From Marinomonas posidonica_A (GTDB lineage Bacteria; Pseudomonadota; Gammaproteobacteria; Pseudomonadales; Marinomonadaceae), in NCBI RefSeq assembly GCF_043643765.1, contig NZ_JBHZSP010000001.1, positions 248,001-312,000 on the forward strand: 64,000 bases of DNA, read 5' to 3'. Within the stretch, counting starts at the first letter, position 1; the number at the start of each line of letters is the position of its first letter. The translations under genes and the position numbers were made by a program. Positions 1-8,412 of the stretch are shown here, in pieces. The notes beneath the pieces were generated by a model. The model ran no database searches, was not told the DNA's origin, and worked only from the letters and a program-made list of their open reading frames with translations.

Positions 1-690
1 AATGCCATCGATACGCGCCACAGCGTGAATCACGTCGGCCAAATCGGCTTCATCACCTTCTTCTGTTTCGCCGCGGTAGGCGTTCACGTTTTGACCCAGT
101 AAATGGATTTCACGCACACCTTGTTCAGCCAACTGAGACGCTTCTAGTAGAATGCTGTCAAAAGGACGACTGACTTCTTCGCCACGGGTGTAAGGTACGA
201 CGCAGAAAGTACAGTATTTGCTGCAACCTTCCATGATGGATACAAAGGCTTCGGCCCCTTCTACGCGTGGCGCAGGCAGGTGGTCAAACTTTTCAATCTC
301 CGGGAAGGTGACGTCAGTAATGGGAATGTGTGTGGCGGCAGCATTCACCATCTCTGGAAGTTTGTGCAGAGTTTGTGGACCAAAAATCATATCCACGTGT
401 TTCGCACGTTTACGAATGTTGTCGCCTTCTTGACTGGCCACACAACCGCCAACCCCGATCACTAGATCAGGATTTTTTTGCTTGAGCTTCTTCCAGCGAC
501 CAAGTTGGTGAAATACCTTGTCTTGCGCTTTTTCACGGATCGAGCACGTGTTGAGAAGCAAAACATCTGCTTCGTCTGCATTGTCTGTTAGCTCCATCTC
601 ATGACTTTCGCCTAATAAGTCGGCCATACGAGAAGAATCGTATTCGTTCATCTGACAGCCATGAGTTTGGATAAAGAGTTTTTTTGCCAT
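1..690 (-). CDS. miaB: MiaB, tRNA-2-methylthio-N6-dimethylallyladenosine synthase (N-terminal 230 residues; runs off left edge)
   Basis: Radical-SAM methylthiotransferase that adds a methylthio group to i6A37 of tRNAs reading UNN codons. Reading the minus strand from the ATG at 690 gives MAKKLFIQTHGCQMNEYDSS, the classic MiaB start with the first Cys of the N-terminal UPF0004 cluster. It is followed by NTCSIREKA and GVGGCVASQEG (second and third cluster Cys). The radical-SAM motif is visible as GCSKYCTFCVVPYTRG (CxxxCxxC). The frame is open to base 1, so the C-terminal half with the TRAM domain lies outside the window. It is the leftmost gene and is transcribed leftwards; in many gammaproteobacteria miaB is followed by ybeZ-ybeY-corC, which cannot be tested here. 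Confidence 0.97.
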   Translation of the reverse strand, partial: MAKKLFIQTHGCQMNEYDSSRMADLLGESHEMELTDNADEADVLLLNTCSIREKAQDKVFHQLGRWKKLKQKNPDLVIGVGGCVASQEGDNIRKRAKHVDMIFGPQTLHKLPEMVNAAATHIPITDVTFPEIEKFDHLPAPRVEGAEAFVSIMEGCSKYCTFCVVPYTRGEEVSRPFDSILLEASQLAEQGVREIHLLGQNVNAYRGETEEGDEADLADVIHAVARIDGI

Positions 691-903
691 GTAACCTATA
701 AACCTAAAAAAGAGTTCGTCATATCGACTTTGCGCCTATTATATTTGGCTTTGCTTCCGAATCCCAGACTTGTCATTCATTCCCGCCATTTTTAATGCAA
801 ATATCACAACAATTTCCATGTTTGGCTGGCACTTAATGGGGAATCTATTCACAATACCGCGTAGAAGCGATTGGATGAATTATTTGCCGGAGGCGAAAAA
901 CGG

Positions 904-1584
904 GTGTTGTTACGCGGTTTAATTATATTACTCACCTTTTCTAGTGTGGCTTATGCTGAAGAGCAAAAGCCGAATTTTGCAGTGGGCTTGGGCTACGGAT
1001 TGCTGGAACGTAAGTCCTTACTGAACATCGACTTCAAAGTGAATATCCCAATCAATGATTACCTCTCGACTCAGGTGTTGCTAAACAGTAATTACTTGAT
1101 TACCGGTTCCAGCAACGACAGCTTTGCTCAGTCAGAGTTTTTCTCAAATTGGTTCATCAGCAACCAATATGCTCGTCTTGGTGTTGGTTTAGGCGTTAGT
1201 GAATTGGAACCAATGGATGAGGACGTAAAAGGGGAGCGTGAGGTAATAGGGCAGTTTACTGGAGATGTGTTTTTTGACGAGGTGACCTTAATTGTCAACA
1301 CGCAATCTAACCAAGCAACCTTGAGTAACATCACCAGTTCGCGTTTAGGGCTTAGCTATTATCAATCAGAGAATGTACGTTTCTCTTTGTATCGTGAAAA
1401 ATACAATGATTTGGACACGGGCTGGCGATTTGAAAGTTATTACCAGCCGGAAAAGTATCAAGATATGGCAAGTGTTGGCGTGATTGTACGAACGGGAGAA
1501 AAGTATGATTACATTGGCGCTGTTATCCAATATTACTTTGATTATGCTGTGCCGCTTCAAGAGCGAGAACGACACTTCAATTAG
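904..1584 (+). CDS. Secreted outer-membrane beta-barrel-like protein, unknown function
   Basis: No named family recognised. I chose the GTG start at 904 because a GGAGG Shine-Dalgarno sits at 889-893 and because the product then begins with a clean signal peptide (MLLRGLIILLTFSSVAYA, cleavage after AYA). An in-frame TTG at 871 would add 11 polar residues before the signal. The mature part (~208 residues) alternates hydrophobic and polar residues with many aromatic residues (for example FEVSYYQP-like strands, YIGAVIQYYFDY near the end), which suggests an 8-10-strand outer-membrane barrel. It converges on the OmpA-like gene and their stop codons overlap by 4 bases. The barrel assignment is inference from composition. 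Confidence 0.7.
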   Translation: MLLRGLIILLTFSSVAYAEEQKPNFAVGLGYGLLERKSLLNIDFKVNIPINDYLSTQVLLNSNYLITGSSNDSFAQSEFFSNWFISNQYARLGVGLGVSELEPMDEDVKGEREVIGQFTGDVFFDEVTLIVNTQSNQATLSNITSSRLGLSYYQSENVRFSLYREKYNDLDTGWRFESYYQPEKYQDMASVGVIVRTGEKYDYIGAVIQYYFDYAVPLQERERHFN

Positions 1585-2576
1585 TTTGATTGGAGCGAAT
1601 TCTCCAGCTTATCGACACTCCAAATGGTCCATTTGGGCAAAACCACTTGTTGGCTGACCTGCATCTGTTCCAAGAGGCGAACCTCTACACGACGATTTAG
1701 TTGACGATGGTATGCGGTATCATTCTCAACAAGCGGCCGAGTTGCGCCGTAGCCTAGGGTCATAATGCTATATTCACTGATCGCATGCGTCTTTTCTAGA
1801 TACTTCGCGACTTGTTCGGCGCGTTGCTGAGAAAGCCTCATGTTGTGTTGATACTGACCGCTGGCGTCGGTGTGTCCTGCTATTAATACAAAGCTCTCTG
1901 GCTGTTGAATGAGCCTTAATACAACTGGTTGTAATGAAGTTTTCTGTTGTTCTGAGATACGGTATTGATTGAGCTTGAAAGGGATGCGCCAAGGTGTCCC
2001 AGTGTCATCTTTTGGTGGCATTAAAATACGTGCAACAACACGGCGGTTCTGTTTTGTGTCAGCGGATTCGGTGTGAGTAATGACGGGCCGTTGTTGACCA
2101 TATCCTATTCGGATAATGCGCTTAGGCGCTATATGAAAGCGAGTAATCAAATGTTCTGCTAGGGCGTCGGCGCGTTTCTTAGATAGGAGGAAATTATAGT
2201 AAGGTGACCCCTGACTGTCGGTGTGACCTTCTATGCAAATAAGGCTGTTAGGGTGTGTTTTAAGTGTCTCCGCAAGTTCGGCCAGTTGATTATGAAGGGA
2301 CTCATCGAGTTGGTATTGATTGGTGTCAAACTGAGCTTGAAAGCGCACGTTGTGATACAGGGTGTTGATAAGAGCGCAGCCATTATTATCGATGGCGCTG
2401 CCTTGCGGCGTATTTGGACACAAGTCCCGTAAGTTAATCACACCGTCACGATCTGAGTCTTGCAGCTGAGCTTTAAATGAAGTGGGGTACAAGGAGGTGG
2501 CGTGAACCGAGGCACAGCCTAAGGACAAAATAATAAAACAGACGAGTATAGCAATCCTTGCTATCGACTGGTTCAT
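1581..2576 (-). CDS. OmpA-family envelope protein with two tandem OmpA C-terminal (peptidoglycan-binding) domains
   Basis: 331 residues. It has an N-terminal signal (hydrophobic residues 8-20, then LGCASVHA). Either signal peptidase I cleaves after VHA or the Cys at ~21 is lipidated; the lipobox SLGC is not canonical. Next comes one calcium-binding thrombospondin-3-like repeat (DSDRDGVINLRDLCPNTP). Two OmpA/MotB domains follow at about 70-185 and 195-315, each with the hallmark pattern (IEGHTDSQGS...SKKRADA and IAGHTDASGQ...SQQRAEQ, each followed by NRRV). The family binds diaminopimelate in peptidoglycan and tethers the outer membrane. Duplication of the domain within one protein is less usual than a single copy. 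The gene stands alone; its 3' end overlaps the convergent gene by 4 bp. Confidence 0.88.
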   Translation of the reverse strand: MNQSIARIAILVCFIILSLGCASVHATSLYPTSFKAQLQDSDRDGVINLRDLCPNTPQGSAIDNNGCALINTLYHNVRFQAQFDTNQYQLDESLHNQLAELAETLKTHPNSLICIEGHTDSQGSPYYNFLLSKKRADALAEHLITRFHIAPKRIIRIGYGQQRPVITHTESADTKQNRRVVARILMPPKDDTGTPWRIPFKLNQYRISEQQKTSLQPVVLRLIQQPESFVLIAGHTDASGQYQHNMRLSQQRAEQVAKYLEKTHAISEYSIMTLGYGATRPLVENDTAYHRQLNRRVEVRLLEQMQVSQQVVLPKWTIWSVDKLENSLQSN

Positions 2577-2655
2577 GTTACTTACTCATGAACCACAAGA
2601 GAGAGACAGTGAATGAAAGCACTTTTCTTTATCCGCATATTGAATTCCTTATCCA

Positions 2656-3111
2656 TTATTTTAAATGTTGCTGTATGCGATCCCAGTCTTCGTTACGAAT
2701 TGGCATAATCGATAGACGGCTGCCTTTTTGAGTCAATGGCATCTCGTTTAATGCGGCATCTTCTTTAAGTTCCGCTAAAGAAATAAGACGCGGGAACTTT
2801 GTTACGAAGGCCACGTCGACCATAAACCATCTAGGTTGAGTCGGCGTCGACTTAGCATCAAAGTAGGCACTTTTTGGATCCCAACTAGTGTAGTCTGGGT
2901 AGGCTTCCTTGACCACTTCCGCAATGCCTACAATGCCTGCTGGTTTACAACTGGAGTGGTAAAAGAAAATTTGGTCACCAAGCTGCATCTTTTTCATGAA
3001 ATTTCTAGCTTGGTAATTTCTCACCCCATCCCAAGGCGAGACTTGCATGGCAGCCAGATCGTCGATGGAAAAGGCATCTGGTTCAGACTTCATTAGCCAG
3101 TAATTCGGCAT
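2656..3111 (-). CDS. EVE-domain protein
   Basis: 151 residues starting MPNYWLMKSEPDAFSIDDL, which is the standard N-terminus of bacterial EVE-domain proteins. The ATG at 3111 was preferred to one 45 bp upstream because GAGG lies just before it and family members begin at MPNYW. EVE is a PUA-like fold that binds modified bases, and the bacterial genes often sit near stress or RNA-modification genes. The aromatic-cage region (WDGVRNYQARNFM), FFYHSSCKPAGIVGIAEV and the WFMVDV strand are all visible. No partner gene is adjacent; the upstream gene diverges. The biochemical role is not settled for this family. Confidence 0.9.
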   Translation of the reverse strand: MPNYWLMKSEPDAFSIDDLAAMQVSPWDGVRNYQARNFMKKMQLGDQIFFYHSSCKPAGIVGIAEVVKEAYPDYTSWDPKSAYFDAKSTPTQPRWFMVDVAFVTKFPRLISLAELKEDAALNEMPLTQKGSRLSIMPIRNEDWDRIQQHLK

Positions 3112-3257
3112 GGTTACCTCGTTTCGTTTGCACAATGAAACATTCTCTTTGTTCACGCTTACAAAGATTCTAACTACAATAAAAGTCTGACGCTATTAAA
3201 TTAGCCAATACCATGATTAGCCTCAACCCTTTTGGCTAATGATAATGGATGGGAAAG

Positions 3258-4364
3258 ATGAGCCATTTTGCCTGTAAAGAATTCTCTGCCTTAGAAAAAG
3301 ATCTCAAGGATGACTTGCTTGAGTGCTATGTCGAGGCGCAGCAAGAAATTGAAGAAATCATTAATAGTATTGAAGGGGAGGGATTTTCCTTTGATAAATT
3401 GGACGAATTGTTTCGTTCTCTACACAGTATGAAGGGCAACTGCTCAGTGTGTTTTTTGGATCCACTGGTGGGTGTTTTACATAAATTAGAAGAAATCGTT
3501 GATGGTATGCGCGGCGGTTACATTCAATATCACCACTATTTAGGGGATCTTATCAATGTGGTGATAGAAAAAGTCTACTCTTTGCTGCAACAAATTTATC
3601 AATCTCATGTAGCCGAAAGTGAGCTGCGCGATATTTTACAGCAAGGTTTGGACGGCATTTATGCTGAAGAAGACGATGCTGAACGTCCTAAATTGGCGGC
3701 CCTGTTACTCAAGCAATGTTCCCATCAGGTGATCGAAGAAGAAGAGGAGGACTGTCGCGATGCATCCTCACTCATCATCAAGGTCGAATACACAGATCAG
3801 CAGCAAACAGACATTGATTTGTTTGCTGGTTTTAGCCACAAATTAAATCGATTATTAGGGTATTCAGCGGAGCGCAGCGAACGCATTCTCAAACTTTGCC
3901 AATTGATTAATGCTGAGTTAAGAGCACCAGTTGATCCTTGTCAGCTGAGTGCCGCGGCTTACATGCATAACATGGGCATGGCGTTGATTTTGAACTGCAA
4001 AGACGATGAGGTGGCGAAACAAGAAGCCACCATGAATCATCCGATGGTTGGGGCAAAGTTGTTATCGAAGCATGAAGGCTGGGAAGACGCTGTCGACATG
4101 GTGAAAGCGCACAAAGAACGATTTGATGGTACAGGTTACCCTGAAGGTTTGGTGGGGCCTCTAATTCCACAAGGTGCGTTCATCTTGTCCATGGCGGTTA
4201 TGTTTATTGACAGTGTGTGGGGGAAGTCTGGCAGTGAATACAATAAAAGTGCCATGCGGGCCGTACAATCAGTGAACTTCGAAAGTGGTAAAGGTTTCCC
4301 GCAGCATCTGATTGAATCCTTCAATGCGGCGATTCGTAAAGCCCTAGTAGCGAAACGAAAATAA
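3258..4364 (+). CDS. Hpt domain plus degenerate HD-GYP domain protein
   Basis: 368 residues. The N-terminal ~110 form a histidine phosphotransfer (Hpt) domain, with FRSLHSMKGN carrying the phosphorylatable His (about 56) and the following Lys-Gly. The C-terminal ~170 resemble an HD-GYP cyclic-di-GMP phosphodiesterase, with NHPMVGAKLL, a later His (about 285) and an intact GTGYPEGL. However, the HD dyad is His-Asn (AAYMHNMGM, about 237-238), and the Asp of the usual ADVFDAL motif is Met (AVMFIDSV). Two metal ligands are therefore missing and catalysis is doubtful. Start: ATG 3258 with GGATGGGA upstream; an ATG at 3249 is also possible. No sensor kinase or receiver lies next to it. Likely a phosphorelay-linked receptor or scaffold (inference). 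Confidence 0.85.
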   Translation: MSHFACKEFSALEKDLKDDLLECYVEAQQEIEEIINSIEGEGFSFDKLDELFRSLHSMKGNCSVCFLDPLVGVLHKLEEIVDGMRGGYIQYHHYLGDLINVVIEKVYSLLQQIYQSHVAESELRDILQQGLDGIYAEEDDAERPKLAALLLKQCSHQVIEEEEEDCRDASSLIIKVEYTDQQQTDIDLFAGFSHKLNRLLGYSAERSERILKLCQLINAELRAPVDPCQLSAAAYMHNMGMALILNCKDDEVAKQEATMNHPMVGAKLLSKHEGWEDAVDMVKAHKERFDGTGYPEGLVGPLIPQGAFILSMAVMFIDSVWGKSGSEYNKSAMRAVQSVNFESGKGFPQHLIESFNAAIRKALVAKRK

Positions 4365-4459
4365 AGCGTGTCGCTACCCTGCATCCTCAGTGGATCCTTG
4401 CTATGATGGCGGTTTAACTTATTGTGTTTCTACCGCTAGGATTCGATTGTTAGCCGCTT

Positions 4460-5425
4460 ATGAACTCCGCTTTGCTGCCCTTGGTTTTTCACTCTCACTA
4501 CAGTATTCCGTTTCCTGTAGGCCATCGATTTCCCATGCACAAATTTCGTTTGTTGGCAGAGACCTTGCGCGAGCAGGGCATTCTTTCGGACGATAACCAA
4601 TATACCCCTGAACCTTTATCTCTGTCGATATTGATGGCGGCTCATGATAAAGCGTATGTACAACGTTTTATACGTGGTGAGTTGACAGCAAAAGAAGAAA
4701 AGGACATAGGCTTACCTTGGTCTGAATGGTTAGTCGAACGGACTTTAAGAGCCGTTTCAGGCACCATATTGACCAGTCAATTAGCCTTGCAGCATGGTTT
4801 AGCATGTCACTTGGCTGGCGGGACTCATCATGCTCATCCGGACCGTGGCGCAGGCTTTTGCATCTTTAATGATCTGGCCGTCGCGGCGCTGAACCTGATT
4901 AATACAGGTTCAGCGAAAAAGGTACTTATACTCGATTGTGATGTGCACCAAGGAGATGGCACCATCGCTTTCTTTGCTGATCATACCAACATAGTGCCGG
5001 TCTCTTGGCATTGCGAAGAAAACTACCCCAACATTAAGCAAACCGCTGGCGTTAACATTGCCATTCCAAAAGGCGCTGACGATCAAACTTATTTAGACAT
5101 ACTTAAACGTACCTTGCCGGACATTTTGGCTCAGCATCAAGCCGACTTTGTGTTTTACGATGCGGGAGTAGACGTGCATCAAGAGGATCGCTTAGGGCAT
5201 GTCAAACTCAGTGACCAAGGTGTATTAGCACGGGACAAATACGTGATTGAAACCTGCTTAGATTTAGACCTACCCACCGCTTGTGTGATTGGTGGCGGCT
5301 ACGACCGGCAAGAAGACAAGGTGGCTTGGCGACACAGCTTATTGCACCAAGCGGCACATCAGATTTGGCAAACACACCCTAAGATCAACAGAGTAAATGA
5401 AAAGTTCGGGTCGTTTGACGTTTAG
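4460..5425 (+). CDS. Histone deacetylase / acetoin-utilisation (AcuC-like) family deacetylase
   Basis: 321 residues, an arginase/deacetylase fold with a zinc-dependent amidohydrolase site. Visible motifs: FHSHYSIPFPVGHRFPMHK at the N-terminus, AGGTHHAHPDRGAGFCIFND (tandem His charge relay), LDCDVHQGDGT (zinc Asp and His), FYDAGVDVHQEDRLG and the C-terminal GGGYD loop. Bacterial members remove acetyl groups from protein lysines or small amides; the substrate here is unknown. The gene is alone, starting 95 bp after the HD-GYP gene with no obvious shared operon signal. The ATG at 4460 lies where family N-termini begin. Confidence 0.93.
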   Translation: MNSALLPLVFHSHYSIPFPVGHRFPMHKFRLLAETLREQGILSDDNQYTPEPLSLSILMAAHDKAYVQRFIRGELTAKEEKDIGLPWSEWLVERTLRAVSGTILTSQLALQHGLACHLAGGTHHAHPDRGAGFCIFNDLAVAALNLINTGSAKKVLILDCDVHQGDGTIAFFADHTNIVPVSWHCEENYPNIKQTAGVNIAIPKGADDQTYLDILKRTLPDILAQHQADFVFYDAGVDVHQEDRLGHVKLSDQGVLARDKYVIETCLDLDLPTACVIGGGYDRQEDKVAWRHSLLHQAAHQIWQTHPKINRVNEKFGSFDV

Positions 5426-5511
5426 AGTGTTGCTTCATCGGTTTGGTGTGGTCTTGGTCTAAATTTGGCTTTTATGTTGACAGAAGTAAAACACACAGTA
5501 AGGACGAAACA

Positions 5512-5868
5512 ATGCTGGTCAGTGAATTTTCTAAATTAACAGGCGTTTCATCTCATACTCTAAGATATTATGAAAAAATTGGTTTATTAAAAAATGTGCG
5601 TCGTAATGCCAGTGGTCATCGGGATTATGCCGAGAAAGACCTTGCCTGGATGGCCTTTATTCAGCGTTTAAAAGCCACGGGTATGTCATTGGAGAATATA
5701 CAACGTTATTCAGAATACAGAGAGCAGGGAGATGTTTCTTTAGTGGAGAGAAGGTAGTTGTTGGAAACTCATAAAGATCAGCTTGAATCTTACATACAAT
5801 CACAGCAGTCTCACTTAAAGGTATTACAGGACAAAATAAACCACTACCATCAACAAATTAACGATTGA
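5512..5868 (+). pseudogene. MerR-family regulator interrupted by an in-frame amber stop
   Basis: The reading frame from ATG 5512 gives a typical MerR N-terminus: MLVSEFSKLTGVSSHTLRYY, then EKIGLLKNV, the wing, and FIQRLKATGMSLENIQRYS. TAG at 5755-5757 ends it after 81 residues, exactly where relatives read ERR-K/Q-LLETHK. The same frame stays open beyond the stop (LLETHKDQLESYIQSQQSHL and onwards) to TGA 5866-5868. So one base substitution, not a frameshift, removes the long dimerisation helix. A truncated protein with the DNA-binding part but no complete coiled coil could still be made. Its natural operator (5868-5887) overlaps the ancestral stop codon and precedes the carboxymuconolactone-decarboxylase-like gene. 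Confidence 0.8.
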
Positions 5869-5895
5869 CTTCGAGTTTACTCTAAGTCGTAAGCT
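5865..5895 (+). promoter_or_regulatory. MerR-type promoter with 19-bp spacer and perfect operator dyad
   Basis: A -35 box TTGACT (5865-5870) and a -10-like TAAGCT (5890-5895) are separated by 19 bp, the overlong spacer typical of promoters that MerR-family activators untwist. The spacer contains a perfect dyad, ACTTCGAGT (5868-5876) and ACTCTAAGT (5879-5887), separated by TT. It points at the gene starting at 5928. Confidence 0.82.
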
Positions 5896-5927
5896 GATGT
5901 TCTTTACCTATATTAAGGAGCATCAAG

Positions 5928-6311
5928 ATGCACAACTCTCGCTATGATATTGGTCGTGAACAGCTGGCAAAAATTGATGGTGACGCTGGTGAAAAGGTGA
6001 TCGACAGCCTAAAAGACATTTGTCCAGACCTAGCTAAATACACGATTGAATACCCATTTGGCGATATTTATGCACGACCAGGGTTGGATCTGAAATCACG
6101 AGAGATCGCCACGGTTGCTGCATTGACAGCCTTAGGTAATTGTCAGCCTCAGCTCAAAGTGCATTTGAACGCCGCTTTAAACGTGGGCTGCAGCGAAACA
6201 CAAATCAAAGAAATAATATTACAAATGTCCGTGTATGCAGGCTTTCCTGCGGCCTTAAATGGCATGTTTGCTTTTCGGGATGTGTTACAAGAACGCAGTA
6301 AAACCGATTGA
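5928..6311 (+). CDS. Carboxymuconolactone decarboxylase (CMD/AhpD-like) family protein
   Basis: 127 residues of the alpha-helical CMD fold, with LDLKSREIATVAALTALGN, then the H-LNAALNVGCSETQIKEI helix pair and a C-terminal QMSVYAGFPAALNG. The AhpD catalytic CxxC is absent (the Cys of GNCQPQ is single), so it fits the gamma-carboxymuconolactone-decarboxylase-like subgroup rather than thiol peroxidase. AAGGAG lies 7-8 bases before the ATG. It follows the MerR operator, as in many MerR-CMD pairs where the regulator controls an aldehyde or electrophile stress gene. A near-identical copy of its last ~35 codons and its 3' region lies downstream of the monooxygenase gene (8193-8440). The substrate is unknown. 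Confidence 0.9.
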   Translation: MHNSRYDIGREQLAKIDGDAGEKVIDSLKDICPDLAKYTIEYPFGDIYARPGLDLKSREIATVAALTALGNCQPQLKVHLNAALNVGCSETQIKEIILQMSVYAGFPAALNGMFAFRDVLQERSKTD

Positions 6312-6450
6312 TCTAAAGGCGCGAACACAAGAGAAAATACCTGAAAACCAATCTATTACATCAAGTCGCTCGAATGACTATCATTCCATAGGAATGGCGG
6401 AATTTGATGTGCGCAATGTATCTAAAACCCGCCTTTGAGGTGGGTTTTTA
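6206..6450 (+). repeat. Direct repeat copy A (3' end of CMD gene, palindromic element, terminator)
   Basis: About 245 bp that recur at 8193-8440. It covers the last ~35 codons of the CMD gene, a diverged spacer (about 6318-6355), a highly conserved block from 6357 to 6416, and a terminator. The conserved block has outer arms ACATCAA (6358-6364) and TTGATGT (6404-6410) around an inner hairpin CATTCC-ATA-GGAATG (6382-6396). The two copies bracket the flavin monooxygenase gene. The rest of the 6312-6656 intergenic stretch (6451-6656) is AT-rich and holds only the monooxygenase ribosome-binding site AAGGAAG (about 6642). Confidence 0.8.
6424..6449 (+). terminator. Rho-independent terminator of the CMD gene
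   Basis: Stem AAAACCCGCC / GGTGGGTTTT with loop TTTGA, followed by T residues. It has one G-U pair; the second copy at 8413-8440 has A-U at the same place, so pairing is maintained in both. Confidence 0.85.
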
Positions 6451-6656
6451 ATGTCTGTTCTGACTGCCTGTATTGGCCCTCATTTTTACGAATTGCTCAC
6501 GAATTGATCATGTACTCATAACTAGTGTATTCTTTTTTATCTAATCACATGGCTTCTATCTTTTAGGAGCCTAGGCAACATTTAAACACTCGATGTATAA
6601 AAGGTAGAAAATTAATAAAGCAAAGATCACATTTTACAAAAAGGAAGCATCACATC

Positions 6657-8186
6657 ATGGAAGTAAATAAAGCAAAAGTCGCCATTATCGGCGCGGGTGT
6701 CTCAGGCATTGCCGCTGCCAATGTTTGGCAAAAATGCGGCTATAACGTCACCTTATTTGAAGCCTCTGAACAGATAGGAGGTCAATGGAATCAAACCTAT
6801 CCAGGTGTCAGTTTGCAGAATACTGCCCCGCAATATCAGTTTTCAGAGTTCCCCTGGCCATTCAAAACTGAACGACATCCGAGTGGGGAAGACGTCTTAA
6901 ACTACCTCAAAAAAGCCATCGAATTCTTTAGCCTCAAGGTGAAATTTCATCATCGGTTAAGCCGTATGACCGCCGATGAAAACGGCTGGCAATTAACATT
7001 TGAACACGGAGAAACCGATCACTTTGCTTATGTGATTATCGCCACAGGACAATATCCAGGTGGTGATAAAAAACGTCAACCAGATTTTGAAAATATTGCC
7101 TTGTATCAAGGTGAGGTCATCACCAATATTGACTCAAAAGCGGTGTTTGAAAACAAACACGTTGCGGTTGTCGGATTTGGCAAAACGGCTTTGGATTTCG
7201 CTACTTGGAGTGCAGAACTAGCGAATAGTACAAAGCATATTTTTCGCACCCCAAGATGGACCATACCGGATTATTTGTTAGGCATTGATTACACTAAGCC
7301 TTTCTTTGCAAGGATTGGCAGTGGCATGATGCCCTCATGGGGCTACAGTACTGTCATGCAAAAATTACTGCATAATAAACTGCCCTTTCTCGTCAAGGGA
7401 TTTTGGCGTTTTATCAATGGACTATTTTTATTTCAGCACCGCAAGGACGCGAAATTGGGTAGCATCGACAAAAACGTGTTGGATGTGGTGATGCCACCGA
7501 AGTCACAATTTATGGCTGACTTTCGAAGTGCCTCCGCCGTTGCGCCAAAGCGTTACTATGAATACATTGCTCACCAGAACATCACGCCGTATCGCGGAGA
7601 AGTGTCAGGCTTTTTTGAACACGGCATCGTATTATCGGATGGCCGTAAAATAGAAGCCGATTTGATTTGCCTTTGCTGTGGGAATGATGCTCCCGATTAC
7701 CACTTCTTGCCAGAACAATATCGGCAATACTTAAAAGGAGAGGGCGGTCCTGCTCTCTATCGTCATCAAATTGACCCACGTATCCCTAACCTTGGATTTG
7801 CTGGCTACAATCATGGTTTCTTACACATTGCTTTGGCCGAAATGGGCGCTTTATGGCAAGTGGCGGCCTATGAACAATCCATTCAGTTGCCTACTGAAAC
7901 CGAAATGCTGGCTTCAGCCGACAGAATCCGTCAATGGAAAAAAACGCACTCATCTTATGAGTCAACATTCAATATTGCCGTTAATACCCGATATCAGCAG
8001 CATCTAGACATCTTGATGCAAGACCTTGGTATTAGTAAATGGCGGAAACTGCCCAACCCGATTGCAGAAGTTTTTTCTCGCTACGATCCAACCGATTACA
8101 AAGGCGCCGTTGCTGAGTATTTGGCGAAACAGCCAACAACGGCATCATCGATTAACAGAACCACCGCTGTACCTGTGGATGCTTAG
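6657..8186 (+). CDS. Flavin-containing monooxygenase (FMO/CzcO-like NAD(P)/FAD-dependent)
   Basis: 509 residues. The FAD-binding GxGxxG is at 12-17 (IIGAGVSG), followed by an acidic strand end (VTLFEAS) and GGQWNQTYPGVSLQN, typical of FMO-like and Baeyer-Villiger-like enzymes. The second dinucleotide-binding motif, VVGFGKTALDFA, fits the NADPH site. A C-terminal NLGFAGYNHGF segment is also family-like. Such enzymes oxygenate soft nucleophiles or ketones; the substrate here is unknown. A good AAGGAAG lies upstream. The gene sits between two copies of a ~245 bp repeat, so it may have arrived with, or could be lost by, recombination between them. The neighbouring CMD-like gene could process an oxygenated product, but that is speculation. 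Confidence 0.88.
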   Translation: MEVNKAKVAIIGAGVSGIAAANVWQKCGYNVTLFEASEQIGGQWNQTYPGVSLQNTAPQYQFSEFPWPFKTERHPSGEDVLNYLKKAIEFFSLKVKFHHRLSRMTADENGWQLTFEHGETDHFAYVIIATGQYPGGDKKRQPDFENIALYQGEVITNIDSKAVFENKHVAVVGFGKTALDFATWSAELANSTKHIFRTPRWTIPDYLLGIDYTKPFFARIGSGMMPSWGYSTVMQKLLHNKLPFLVKGFWRFINGLFLFQHRKDAKLGSIDKNVLDVVMPPKSQFMADFRSASAVAPKRYYEYIAHQNITPYRGEVSGFFEHGIVLSDGRKIEADLICLCCGNDAPDYHFLPEQYRQYLKGEGGPALYRHQIDPRIPNLGFAGYNHGFLHIALAEMGALWQVAAYEQSIQLPTETEMLASADRIRQWKKTHSSYESTFNIAVNTRYQQHLDILMQDLGISKWRKLPNPIAEVFSRYDPTDYKGAVAEYLAKQPTTASSINRTTAVPVDA

Positions 8187-8192
8187 GGTACG

Positions 8193-8298
8193 CAAAGAAG
8201 TGATATTGCAAATGCCCTTGTATGCCGGCTTTTCTGCGGCTTTAAATGGCATGTTTGCCTTTCGGGATGTGCTACAAGAACGCAGTAAAATAGATTGA
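8193..8298 (+). pseudogene. C-terminal fragment of a second CMD gene
   Basis: Encodes KEVILQMPLYAGFSAALNGM and continues to QERSKID before TGA, nearly identical to the end of the CMD protein encoded at 5928-6311. It starts abruptly 7 bp after the monooxygenase stop codon, without a start codon or ribosome-binding site. It is a remnant of a duplicated CMD gene. Confidence 0.85.
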
Positions 8299-8412
8299 CT
8301 TAAAGACGCGAACTAAAGCAATATAATCCTATGAAGACAAAACGATCACATCAAGTCGCTCGAATTATCATCATTCCATAGGAATGGTGGGATTTGATGT
8401 GCGCAAAATTGC

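Noticed and set aside
218..465. Two short plus-strand open frames inside the first kilobase
   Set aside because: They are antisense to the clearly conserved miaB reading frame and have no family similarity.
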